DNA of 64,000 bases from Candidatus Pseudobacter hemicellulosilyticus (GTDB taxonomy: Bacteria > Bacteroidota > Bacteroidia > Chitinophagales > Chitinophagaceae). Location of the stretch: contig CP119311.1 of assembly GCA_029202545.1 (NCBI GenBank), positions 4,650,001 through 4,714,000 of the forward strand, read 5' to 3'. Both the position numbers and the translations under genes were made by a program. Below are positions 28,879 through 36,792 of the stretch, piece by piece (the stretch's first letter is position 1; each line of letters opens with the position of its first letter). The notes below the pieces were generated by a model. That model was given only the letters and a program-made list of their open reading frames with translations, had not been told where the DNA came from and made no database searches.

Positions 28879-30843
28879 ATGCAAAAGATCTATAAAGGAC
28901 TATTCACCTGCCTGGTGGCCGCCACGCTCAGCGGGTGCGAGAAGAACCTGGAGCCGAACCTCTACGGGGAGATCTTCCCGGAGAATTTCTACCAGACACC
29001 GGCCGACCTGAAAGCCGCCACCACCGCGGTATACCACAACCTGCGCCTCGGCGGATGGGGACCCTATATGTTCTGTGACGGCAGCTCGCTAATCATGGAC
29101 GAAGTAGCCACCGGCGAGTGGACCGTAAAATGGAGCTGGGAAAATTTCCTGAAAGGTATCTGGAATACCGGTGATGCAATGGCTTACGGTTTTTATAACT
29201 GGGTAGCGCCCGCCGTTACCAAATGCACCCACGTTATTGCCGGTATTGAGGACTCACCCGTGGACGCCAACCTGAAAGCGCAATATATTGCTGAGATGCG
29301 TGCCCTGCGTGCCTTCTTCGTCTATGATATCTACCGACTCTATGGCCCCATGCCCCTGATCACTACGCGTGAACTGGCCCTCAATCCCGATCCGGATTAT
29401 AAACCCGCCCGGCCTACGGCTGCTGAGGTAGTGAGTTTCCTGGAAAAGGAACTGCGCGAAGCCGCCGATGTACTGGCGGTGACCGCTCCCGAATACGGCC
29501 GCCTCACCAAAGGCGCTTCCCTGCATTACCTGCTCAAACTGTATATGCATGAAAAAAGCTTTGAGGACGGCCTGCGCATAGCCAATGAGATCATTGGTCT
29601 CAACTATTATCAGCTGGAACCGGTATATGCCGATATCTTCAGCGTAGCCAATGAACGCAACAAGGAAGTGATCTTCTCCATCACCGCCGAGGCGCTGGCC
29701 AACTATGGCAACCATAGCTATGTCAATATCCTGCCTGGTGATTACGCCTCGCCTTCCGGCAACAGCGTGGATGGCTGGAACGGTCACCGCATGCCCTGGG
29801 CTTTCTATGATTCTTTTGATCCCGCCGATAAACGCCGGGAACTGATCATAGCCGAATACAGGAACAAATCCGGCAGCAATATCAACCTGCGTTCTTCCGG
29901 TGATATTGGCGCCCTGCCGCTGAAATACGGTATTGATCCCAAGGCTGTGGGCATCTGGTCCGGCAGCGACAAGATCATGGACCGCTATACCGAAGTGCTG
30001 CTCTTTAAAGCAGAATGCCTCAACGAGATCTATGGACCTACTGCCGAAAGCATTGAGCTGATCAACAATATCCGCAGGCGGGCCTTCGGCGCCGGCGTCA
30101 TTGCCGAACCTGAGACCGTACTGCAGGAGTCCTTTGACGGCAGCCTGAACGGCGAAGTGTTCGGTAACCTGACCCTCAAGAATTTTGATGGCTCCGGTAA
30201 TTCCGAATGGATCTACAGCAAGGATGGTTCCGGCAAGCTGACCGGCGACAATTCCCTCCAGGTGGAAGTGAAGAGATCGGGCGCTGAATTCTGGACCCTC
30301 CAGATCCGTACCGGCGATGTGCCCATTGTCACCAATAAGAACTACACTATCAGCTTCCGTGCCGTAGCTGATAAGGATGTCAGCTTCGACTTCCGCTCCG
30401 AAGGGCCGCTGGGCCATACCGAAAGGATCAACCTCACCGCCAACCAGGTAAGGGATATCAGTATTCCGCTCAATGCACCGGGCGGCGCAGGCAATGCCGT
30501 CATGTTCTTTGCCCTGGGCAATACAGGCAGCAATTACCATCTCTGGCTGGATGAACTTAGACTCACCGCTACCCTGAAAAGCACTGGTGGCGGCGTTGAA
30601 GACCAACTGCTGAAGCTGAGCGATTATACCGATAAGAGCCAGCTGCGCGAAAGGCTACTCCAGGAACGCGCCTGGGAATTCTGGTATGAAGGCAAAAGAA
30701 GGGAAGACCTGATCCGTATGGGCGATTATGTAAAAGAAGGGAAGAAGCACGCCCAGAATTTCACGGATAAGAACCTGCGTTTCCCTATCCCCAATGCCGT
30801 GATGATAGAGAATCCCCGGCTGATCCAGAACGATGGTTATTGA
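28879..30843 (+). CDS. SusD/RagB lipoprotein with inserted CBM4/9-like domain
   Basis: 654 residues, longer than the usual 500-550. The lipobox is at ATLSGCEKN. SusD helices are normal (AQYIAEMRALRAFFVYDIYRLYG) up to LINNIRRRAFGAG at about 395-406. The chain then leaves SusD homology for about 165 residues before resuming at LLKLSDYTDKSQLRERLL and the terminal signature ERAWEFWYEGKRREDLIRMG. The insert (about 408-572, bases 30100-30595) has a carbohydrate-binding family 4/9-like pattern: an ESFDG opening, NYTISFRAVADKDVSFDFR in the middle and NYHLWLDELRL at the end. This would add a second glycan-binding site to the SusC lid. The GH43 gene follows after 32 bases. Confidence 0.9.
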   Translation: MQKIYKGLFTCLVAATLSGCEKNLEPNLYGEIFPENFYQTPADLKAATTAVYHNLRLGGWGPYMFCDGSSLIMDEVATGEWTVKWSWENFLKGIWNTGDAMAYGFYNWVAPAVTKCTHVIAGIEDSPVDANLKAQYIAEMRALRAFFVYDIYRLYGPMPLITTRELALNPDPDYKPARPTAAEVVSFLEKELREAADVLAVTAPEYGRLTKGASLHYLLKLYMHEKSFEDGLRIANEIIGLNYYQLEPVYADIFSVANERNKEVIFSITAEALANYGNHSYVNILPGDYASPSGNSVDGWNGHRMPWAFYDSFDPADKRRELIIAEYRNKSGSNINLRSSGDIGALPLKYGIDPKAVGIWSGSDKIMDRYTEVLLFKAECLNEIYGPTAESIELINNIRRRAFGAGVIAEPETVLQESFDGSLNGEVFGNLTLKNFDGSGNSEWIYSKDGSGKLTGDNSLQVEVKRSGAEFWTLQIRTGDVPIVTNKNYTISFRAVADKDVSFDFRSEGPLGHTERINLTANQVRDISIPLNAPGGAGNAVMFFALGNTGSNYHLWLDELRLTATLKSTGGGVEDQLLKLSDYTDKSQLRERLLQERAWEFWYEGKRREDLIRMGDYVKEGKKHAQNFTDKNLRFPIPNAVMIENPRLIQNDGY

Positions 30844-30875
30844 TAGTACCCGTTTCATTTTTTTAAAGTACCATT

Positions 30876-31850
30876 ATGACAAAAGCAATCAGACAATACA
30901 GTTTATACCTCAGCGCCCTGGTAGTGCCTTTTTTTAGCTGTTGCAGCACGGCCGATGTGAAGACCGACGTAGAGATCATTGACCCCAACGGCTATAACCT
31001 CAAGGTGCAGGATATGCGCGTGCGCGATCCTTTTATCCTGGTGGACCCCGTTTCCCAGGCCTATTATATGCAGGCCGGCAATAACCCCGGGTTTAAAGTA
31101 TATAAAAGCCAGGACCTGCTGTTATGGCGCGACCTGGGCAGCAGTTTTACCCCCGCTGCCGATTTCTGGGGTAAGAAGGATTTCTGGGCGCCTGATCTCT
31201 ATCTCTACAAGGAGAAGTATTACCTGTTCGGCACCTTCAGCGCCGATGGCAAGAAAAGAGGCACTTCCATCCTGGTAGCCGATGCACCGCAGGGACCTTT
31301 CAAACCCCTGGTCAATAAAGCGGTGACGCCGCCCAACTGGATGTGCCTGGATGGCTCTCTGTTCATTGACAACGACAATAAACCCTGGATCATCTATTGC
31401 CATGAATGGCTGGAAGTGACCGATGGAACAGTAGTGGCCCAACGCCTCACGGACGACCTGAAAGATACCGCCAGTGTACGCCAGGTGCTGTTCAAAGCCA
31501 CCGATGCCCCCTGGGTGGGCAGTATCACCAGCGGCACCACTACCGGTTATATCACGGACGCCCCTTTTATTCATAAGAATGATGATGGCAGTCTGGTTAT
31601 GCTCTGGTCCAGCTTCCGCAAAGATGGTAAATACGCTATCGGTCAGGCCATCTCCCGCAACGGCAATATCCTGGGTCCCTGGGAGCAATCCGCTGAATCC
31701 CTTAATGATGATGACGGCGGGCATGCCATGCTGTTCCGCGATCTGAAAGGCCGCCTGATGATCTCTTACCATGCACCCAACAGCGCCACGGAAAAACCCA
31801 CCATCAAAGAAGTGTATATCAAGGACGGGAAAGTATCGCTGAACAAATAA
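30876..31850 (+). CDS. Glycoside hydrolase family 43 lipoprotein
   Basis: 324 residues with a lipoprotein leader (FFSCCSTADV). The five-bladed propeller of GH43 shows VRDPFILVDP with Asp51 as the candidate base, FWAPDLYLYKEKYYLFGTFS, CLDGSLFIDNDNKPWIIY, and HEW with the candidate acid Glu; the last blade ends RLMISYHAPN. GH43 enzymes cleave alpha-L-arabinosyl or beta-xylosyl linkages. It is the only enzyme of the sigma/FecR-controlled locus, so arabinan- or arabinoxylan-type side chains are the likely target. Subfamily cannot be fixed by eye. A strong terminator follows at 31875. Confidence 0.85.
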   Translation: MTKAIRQYSLYLSALVVPFFSCCSTADVKTDVEIIDPNGYNLKVQDMRVRDPFILVDPVSQAYYMQAGNNPGFKVYKSQDLLLWRDLGSSFTPAADFWGKKDFWAPDLYLYKEKYYLFGTFSADGKKRGTSILVADAPQGPFKPLVNKAVTPPNWMCLDGSLFIDNDNKPWIIYCHEWLEVTDGTVVAQRLTDDLKDTASVRQVLFKATDAPWVGSITSGTTTGYITDAPFIHKNDDGSLVMLWSSFRKDGKYAIGQAISRNGNILGPWEQSAESLNDDDGGHAMLFRDLKGRLMISYHAPNSATEKPTIKEVYIKDGKVSLNK

Positions 31851-31874
31851 GCGTTAGCGCAACTTTGAAAAATA

Positions 31875-31917
31875 AAACAAATGTCCCTGCAGGCAAGTTC
31901 TGCAGGGACATTTGTTT
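31875..31917 (+). terminator. Rho-independent terminator after GH43
   Basis: A perfect 18-bp stem (31875-31892 with 31900-31917) encloses the 7-base loop GCAAGTT. The stem ends in A and T tracts (AAACAAATG with CATTTGTTT), so it may work in both directions. It closes the sigma/FecR/SusCD/GH43 unit. Confidence 0.9.
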
Positions 31918-31929
31918 TAGGTAACGCCA

Positions 31930-32050
31930 GTCGCTCGTCTCCGGCAAGTGACTGCTATTCCGTTGCCTCTGACGACCAGCACGCACCGGCCGGTCCCTGT
32001 TGGTTAGCCGGAGGCTAACAAATAAATGTCACTCGCCGGAGGCAAGCGAC
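31930..32050 (+). repeat. 121-bp inverted-repeat element, copy 3
   Basis: Third copy of the 121-bp element, exactly the same length as the other two. The ends at 31930-31952 and 32028-32050 are 23-bp inverted repeats with one mismatch. The internal hairpins are TTGCCTCTGACGA (eroded) and TTAGCCGGAGGCTAA (32003-32017). It lies between the convergent GH43 and LamG genes, 12 bases beyond the GH43 terminator. Confidence 0.88.
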
Positions 32051-32070
32051 TGGGTAGCAGCAGTCGCTTT

Positions 32071-32093
32071 TGGTTCGTCCCAAAAACAAAAAA
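32071..32093 (-). repeat. Short repeat next to terminator (GGGACGAACC motif)
   Basis: Plus strand GGTTCGTCCCAAAAAC extended to a 23-base block; an identical 23-base block lies on the minus strand at 15994-16016 inside the HTCS gene. Here it includes the U-tract of the LamG terminator. Shorter copies lie at 50834, 50982 and 17462. Confidence 0.6.
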
Positions 32094-32123
32094 CCGGCCA
32101 TCAGCTGCTTGCTGATGACCGGT
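32093..32123 (-). terminator. Rho-independent terminator of the LamG gene
   Basis: Read on the minus strand: stem ACCGG/CATCAGC against GCTGATG/CCGGT with one internal mismatch, loop of five, followed by TTTTTTGTTTTT. It lies 27 bases past the stop of the minus-strand gene ending at 32150. Confidence 0.85.
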
Positions 32124-32149
32124 CAGTTGGTCCGTTGAAAAGGATAAAC

Positions 32150-34879
32150 TTATTGTTTGATCAGTTTGCCTTTACCCAATACTTCGCCTTTGGCGGAGAG
32201 TACCGTGTAATAATAGATACCTGCGGGGGTACCGGGCTTAATGCTAAAAGTATTGATAGCGTTGCTGCCATTTGCGGTCTGCACCTTTCTGCCGGCATGA
32301 TCAAACAGTACAAAGAGACTGTTGCCGGTATAGTTGCTGATCCGGACAGTGAGCTGGTCGCGGAAGGGAACAGGACTTACCTGAATGGTCACTTCGGGCG
32401 ACTGGCGGCCTGCCTGGAGGCGGATGACATTGGAGCGTTTGAAGCTGCCATCCTTATCCACCATAGTAAGGCGGTAGAAGTTCTCACCAGCCAGCGGCGT
32501 CTGGTCAATGCTGCTGTATTCAACCATGCTGCCGGAATTACCCTGGGCTGCTACGCGGCCAATGGAACTGAAATGGACACCATCAGCACTGCGCTCCACG
32601 TCAAAATAATCACTGTTGATCTCCATAGCCGTGCGCCAGCTGAGCTGTATTTTTTTGTCCTTCCTTTCGGCGGTAAAAGCTACCAGGGATACGGGCAGGC
32701 CAACAGGCTGGCCATTGATATTCCGCATGATCACATAACCGGTGCCATCTGCGCGGGTAGCCAGCAGGTCCGGCCTTCCATCCCCATCAATATCAGCGGA
32801 GGCCAGGGAGCCTGTGAGGCCATTGTCTGTCAGGTGATCCTGCGGCGTAAAGTTTGGCCATTGGCCTCTTAGTTCGCCACTGTAAAAAGTAGTAACAAAA
32901 GGAACGTTGGTATAAGAAATACTGAAATCCGGTTTGCCGTCGCCATTCATATCAGACATGGCAATGCTCTTGGGTTCACCCGCCAGCTGGAACCACTCAT
33001 CCATCCTTGAAAAGCCAAGTATGTCACCAGTGGAGGAGAAGTTCAGCACATAGCTGAGGGTTCCGTCCTGCAGCACCACCATGAGGTCATTGGTGCCGTC
33101 TATGTTATAGTCGCCCACTGCAACAACCGAGGGATAAGTTCCGAAGGCCTGTGATTCGTCCGTGCTGAAGCTTGGATTGCTGCTGCTGGTAGTGGTGTTC
33201 CTAAGCGCTACATAAGAGCCTTGCGTGCTTCCTTCCAGCCGGTTGATGATCAGCAGGTCCTGCTTCTGGTCATTATTGAGATCAACTACCTGCACGGAAA
33301 CAGGAGTAGTATTCCATTCCACATACTGCGAATAGCGGGTGCCGAAGCTGATATTGTTACCGCCGGTGCTGTTGGGAATGATATTGAGCGTATTGCCACC
33401 CGGGTTATTGGGGATGGTGATGATATCCGGTTTGCCATCGGTATTGACATCACCCACGGTAATGAAGCCGGTCAGGTTCATGCCCACTTCATAATGGTAG
33501 GTGGGGATCTCAAAGCTGATGCTGGTAGCGGTGGACGTATTGCGGTACACCATTACACGCCACCAGTCCATCGGGTTCTCTGGTTTTGCCAGGGCCAGGA
33601 TATCTATCTTGCCGTCTCCGTCAAAATCGGCTGCCACTAATTGCTCACAGGAATAGCCACCAGCAATCAGCAGCACTTGTTTGCCCGGGTCCAGGATGGC
33701 GCCATTGCCCTGGCTCTTGTTCAGCTGGTAGCTGAAATAGTGTTCACCGGAAGCAAAGAGCAGTTCGGGTAATCCGTCGCCGTTCAGGTCAGCCAGGATG
33801 CTGTTCCTGCTGGCGATGGTAGTCAGATCCTCACCGGCTACCAGGTTGGGAGCGGCCGGGAAAGGAAGGCTTTGGTCGCCATCAAAGATGGGTGTAAAGG
33901 ACAGGGTAGATATGCCTGTTACGCCGGCTTCAATATCAGTGACCGTGATGGGCTGTGCGGTGGCGCCCTTCGGGATCTTTACGGTAATGCTGGTGGCAGA
34001 GCCTGAAAGGATCTCCGCTTTGACTGTACCAAAATGCACCACGTTATTGGCGGCGGTTCCATTAAAGTCGGAACCGGTAATGGTCAGCTCCGTACCGGCT
34101 TTGCCGGAGAGCGGGCTGAAAGCCGTGATCCTTGGCAGCGGCGTGGGCGGGGGTGGGGGCAGCTGATCACGATCCACGAAGTTGGAGGTGCGGCCCATCA
34201 TGGCAAATCCATCCATCATGCTCCACATGCTCTGCCAGGACTGATCGTGAAGGGAATTGATATGCTGGTTGTTGTCTTCAGCAAATCCCTCGTTCATGGT
34301 CCAGTTACCTACCAGGGGGAAGGGCATATCCGTTATGAAATTGTTCATATTGTCCCGGATCTCTTCTTCCGTCCTGGATACGCCACGCCACATCCGCAGG
34401 TCCGAGAGGGCGCCGTTAAAGAACTTGGAATACTCACCGTTCTGCCCAATGTAAACAGGACCTCCGAGCCATTCAAACAGGGCGATGGCCAGCTCACCGA
34501 TGTATTCGCCATTTACATAGATCCTGGTAGGATAGCCATTGGTAAATACATAAGCCAGGTGATACCATTTGCCCGCCTCATAGGTGTAGGGCAGCCAGCC
34601 TGTTCCGCTGGTGGTCTCCAGACCAATGCCCCAGTCGTTCATGAGAATGCTCCAATGCTTTTCCCAGGGTTCTCCACTGGTGGCCGGGCTCACTTCCCCG
34701 GCAAGGGCATCGCGTTTTACCCATATCTCTACGGTGCCATCAGCAAAAGCGTAAGCACTGCTGCCGCCCACATAGACATAGTCATCAACACCATCAAAAT
34801 GTAATACGTTAACTGATTGCGCCTGAAGTGAAAGGCTGCTGACAAAGAGAGCCAGCAAGGAGAGTAAATAGTTCCTCAT
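32150..34879 (-). CDS. Secreted LamG / IPT-TIG / FG-GAP protein with type IX sorting domain
   Basis: 909 residues. Signal peptide to SLQAQ; a LamG/concanavalin-like domain (about 22-200, NVLHFDGVDDYVYVGG, YHLAYVFTNGYPTRIYVNG); a proline linker; an IPT/TIG domain (about 248-335, ITAFSPLSGKAGTELTITG); seven or so FG-GAP/VCBS calcium-loop repeats (DLNGDGLPELLFA, DFDGDGKIDILAL, DVNTDGKPDIITI, DMNGDGKPDFSIS, DIDGDGRPDLLAT); and a C-terminal type IX sorting domain (about 825-909, VSPVPFRDQLTVRI ... AGIYYYTVL). It is exported across the outer membrane and probably cell-attached, binding glycans or proteins. No catalytic domain. It is monocistronic, with a 14-bp palindrome upstream at 34947. Confidence 0.9.
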   Translation of the reverse strand: MRNYLLSLLALFVSSLSLQAQSVNVLHFDGVDDYVYVGGSSAYAFADGTVEIWVKRDALAGEVSPATSGEPWEKHWSILMNDWGIGLETTSGTGWLPYTYEAGKWYHLAYVFTNGYPTRIYVNGEYIGELAIALFEWLGGPVYIGQNGEYSKFFNGALSDLRMWRGVSRTEEEIRDNMNNFITDMPFPLVGNWTMNEGFAEDNNQHINSLHDQSWQSMWSMMDGFAMMGRTSNFVDRDQLPPPPPTPLPRITAFSPLSGKAGTELTITGSDFNGTAANNVVHFGTVKAEILSGSATSITVKIPKGATAQPITVTDIEAGVTGISTLSFTPIFDGDQSLPFPAAPNLVAGEDLTTIASRNSILADLNGDGLPELLFASGEHYFSYQLNKSQGNGAILDPGKQVLLIAGGYSCEQLVAADFDGDGKIDILALAKPENPMDWWRVMVYRNTSTATSISFEIPTYHYEVGMNLTGFITVGDVNTDGKPDIITIPNNPGGNTLNIIPNSTGGNNISFGTRYSQYVEWNTTPVSVQVVDLNNDQKQDLLIINRLEGSTQGSYVALRNTTTSSSNPSFSTDESQAFGTYPSVVAVGDYNIDGTNDLMVVLQDGTLSYVLNFSSTGDILGFSRMDEWFQLAGEPKSIAMSDMNGDGKPDFSISYTNVPFVTTFYSGELRGQWPNFTPQDHLTDNGLTGSLASADIDGDGRPDLLATRADGTGYVIMRNINGQPVGLPVSLVAFTAERKDKKIQLSWRTAMEINSDYFDVERSADGVHFSSIGRVAAQGNSGSMVEYSSIDQTPLAGENFYRLTMVDKDGSFKRSNVIRLQAGRQSPEVTIQVSPVPFRDQLTVRISNYTGNSLFVLFDHAGRKVQTANGSNAINTFSIKPGTPAGIYYYTVLSAKGEVLGKGKLIKQ

Positions 34880-34946
34880 GGACTTGAATTGGTTGGATTT
34901 AGATAAAGATTAATACAAAATTAAATAGGGCTCAGATCTCTATACA

Positions 34947-34960
34947 GAACCCCGGGGTTC
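34947..34960. repeat. 14-bp perfect palindrome upstream of the LamG gene
   Basis: GAACCCCGGGGTTC without a spacer, flanked by TATA on both sides, 68 bases upstream of the LamG start. Placement and symmetry suggest an operator; there is no loop for a terminator. Confidence 0.45.
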
Positions 34961-34989
34961 TATATTTTAAAACTGCTATATGTAGGCGC

Positions 34990-35016
34990 AAAAAAAGCTC
35001 CTGCGGTTGCAGGAGC
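34990..35016 (-). terminator. Terminator of the methyltransferase operon
   Basis: On the minus strand GCTCCTGC and GCAGGAGC form an 8-bp stem with a 4-base loop, followed by seven T. It lies 32 bases beyond the stop at 35048 and closes the cmoA-like/ICMT-like pair. Confidence 0.85.
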
Positions 35017-35047
35017 CTGAATAAAAATGGTAAGTGGGTAGTCCGGG

Positions 35048-35770
35048 TTAGTCCCTCCAGCGGCCCGACTTCTTCATAAACCGCACAGCCAGGTAATAAA
35101 CCAGCAGCAAGGGCAGCAGGATGAACAGCCAGAGGTTACGGCAGGTTTTGTCGTAATCCGTCAGTTGCGGATACTTGAGGAAGAGGATCAGGACAATACC
35201 GGATAACCAGATATACTGGGTATTATATTCTTTGATCAGCCAGCGTTTCCATTTGAAATGCATGGTCCGGAAAGTTTCGCTGATGCCTTTCAGGGAAGGT
35301 ATCCAGCGGTTCACCCTTTTGCAGTACTGATCAAACGTCCCGCCGAATTTATTCCGCAGGAAATTTTCTTCTGCCAGCACTATTGCCTGGTAGATCAGCA
35401 GGAACAGCGGCATGACCACACAGACAAAGATCAGGGAATTGGCCAGTACGCCTACGCCCAGCAGCATGAGGATATTGCCTACATACAGCGGGTTGCGGCA
35501 ATGGCTGAAAACGCCGGTGGTCACCAGCTCTTCAGCATAGACCTTGCCATCCTTACCACCACGTATAATATAGGCCAGGCCAATAGTGCCGCCGCGGACC
35601 AGCTGACCGGTGATGGTGATCACCAGCCCAATGACCAGGGGCCATACATAAAACTCTTCACCCAGGGTCCTGGGACCAAAGAGGGGCGGGGAAGGGATGA
35701 ACAATAAGAGATAGAGAACGATGAAAAGGAGATTACGGTATTTAAAGAAGAAATTGCCGATGGCGATCAT
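35048..35770 (-). CDS. Isoprenylcysteine-carboxyl-methyltransferase-like integral membrane protein
   Basis: 240 residues from the ATG at 35770, which overlaps the stop of the upstream methyltransferase by 4 bases (ATGA); a longer frame from 35809 would lie inside that gene. Five to seven membrane helices. The ICMT/PEMT-type SAM-binding C-terminal motif is present: GVFSHCRNPLYVGNILML, then AEENFLRNKFGGTFDQYCKRV. Members methylate small or lipid substrates at the membrane. Two extra helices follow the catalytic core (IWLSGIVLILFLKYP, LWLFILLPLLLVYYLAVRF). The coupling with a CmoA homologue is unusual and suggests a shared product or pathway, which I cannot name. Confidence 0.75.
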   Translation of the reverse strand: MIAIGNFFFKYRNLLFIVLYLLLFIPSPPLFGPRTLGEEFYVWPLVIGLVITITGQLVRGGTIGLAYIIRGGKDGKVYAEELVTTGVFSHCRNPLYVGNILMLLGVGVLANSLIFVCVVMPLFLLIYQAIVLAEENFLRNKFGGTFDQYCKRVNRWIPSLKGISETFRTMHFKWKRWLIKEYNTQYIWLSGIVLILFLKYPQLTDYDKTCRNLWLFILLPLLLVYYLAVRFMKKSGRWRD

Positions 35771-36501
35771 ACAGATTTTTTTGCAATGAGTCCGGTAAAA
35801 TTGTACCACTTGAAGAACACTTCACAATGTTCAAAGCCTGCATCCCTGAGCAGGGTAACGTTTTCAGAGAGTTTATAAGGAATGAGAATATTTTCCAGCG
35901 CCTCTCTCTTCTGAGAGATCTCCAGCTCACTGTAGTTGTGGCGGCGCTTCATGTCGTAGTAATATTTGATAAAATCGCGGTTGAAAGCACTGTCCTCGGC
36001 CAGGATCTTTTCCACCAGGATCAGCACACCGCCGGGACGAAGACCATCAAAGATCTGTTTCAGCAGGCGTTCCCTGTTCATGGGCCGGACAAACTGAAGG
36101 GTCAGGCAAAGGACCACCACGCAGGCGTCGTCAATGTTGAGGTCTTTGTTAAGGTCGCCTACTACCAGGTCGTACTCCCTTTTGCTGCCCAGGGCATGGA
36201 GTTTCTGCTGGCATTTTTCCAGCATTTCTTTTGAATCGTCAATACCTATGATGGGAACTTCCACAGGTACGGTCTGGTCCATATGCGCCATAGTGGTGCC
36301 GGTGGAACAGCCGAGGTCATAAATCCTGGAGCGGCCATTCACATGGTCAGCGGCCAGTTCCGCTACCATGCGCTGCATCTCCTCATAGAAAGGTACAGAG
36401 CGGTTGACCATATCGTCAAATACGCCCGCCACCTTAGTCCCGAATTTGAAATCTGAAGCTTTGGCATATTGCACACTAAATACTTCATCTTTTTCTTGCA
36501 T
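35767..36501 (-). CDS. cmoA: CmoA-like carboxy-S-adenosylmethionine synthase
   Basis: 244 residues, collinear with E. coli CmoA (247): VFDDMVNRSVPFYEEM, IYDLGCSTGTT (SAM motif I, 60-70), IIGIDDSKEML, VVVLCLTLQFV, GLRPGGVLIL and YSELEISQKR. In the last motif Arg199 falls at the same number as the E. coli residue that I recall holding the extra carboxylate. CmoA converts SAM plus prephenate into carboxy-SAM, which CmoB uses to modify wobble uridine 34 of tRNA. No cmoB lies nearby; instead an ICMT-like methyltransferase is translationally coupled downstream. The assignment rests on remembered motifs, so a different SAM enzyme of the same branch remains possible. Confidence 0.78.
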   Translation of the reverse strand: MQEKDEVFSVQYAKASDFKFGTKVAGVFDDMVNRSVPFYEEMQRMVAELAADHVNGRSRIYDLGCSTGTTMAHMDQTVPVEVPIIGIDDSKEMLEKCQQKLHALGSKREYDLVVGDLNKDLNIDDACVVVLCLTLQFVRPMNRERLLKQIFDGLRPGGVLILVEKILAEDSAFNRDFIKYYYDMKRRHNYSELEISQKREALENILIPYKLSENVTLLRDAGFEHCEVFFKWYNFTGLIAKKSV

Positions 36502-36792
36502 AAAGGGATTTTTTGTTGGTCTTGATGGGTGTTGTAAGATTGTTTTTAAATTGTACGTAGCAAATTCACAATGTGTTGAGTAATTTTGAAAATATTCTGA
36601 ATTTACAAAAATATTTTATTATTTATAATATGAACGCGAAAACTGCGTCACCGGAACTTTTTTCCGTGTAACGCGTTTTCAACAGGATAAGATATGCAAT
36701 TTCCCTGCCGTGGTCAATCTTTAATAGACCAATTCCGGAAATTCGTCTGTCAGCCCTAATTTTTTTGCGTGACCGGATAAAAACTAATTGCT
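36502..36792. other. AT-rich divergent promoter region
   Basis: A 291-base gap between the divergent cmoA-like and antiporter genes. It is notably A/T-rich from 36530 to 36640, with a small CGGAA/TTCCG hairpin at about 36652-36667. TAATTTTTTTGCG near 36758 may contain a -7 element for the antiporter. Nothing coding is seen. Confidence 0.4.

Noticed and set aside
29254..30606. 450-codon minus-strand frame opposite SusD
   Set aside because: Shadow frame; the plus-strand SusD signatures cover its whole length.
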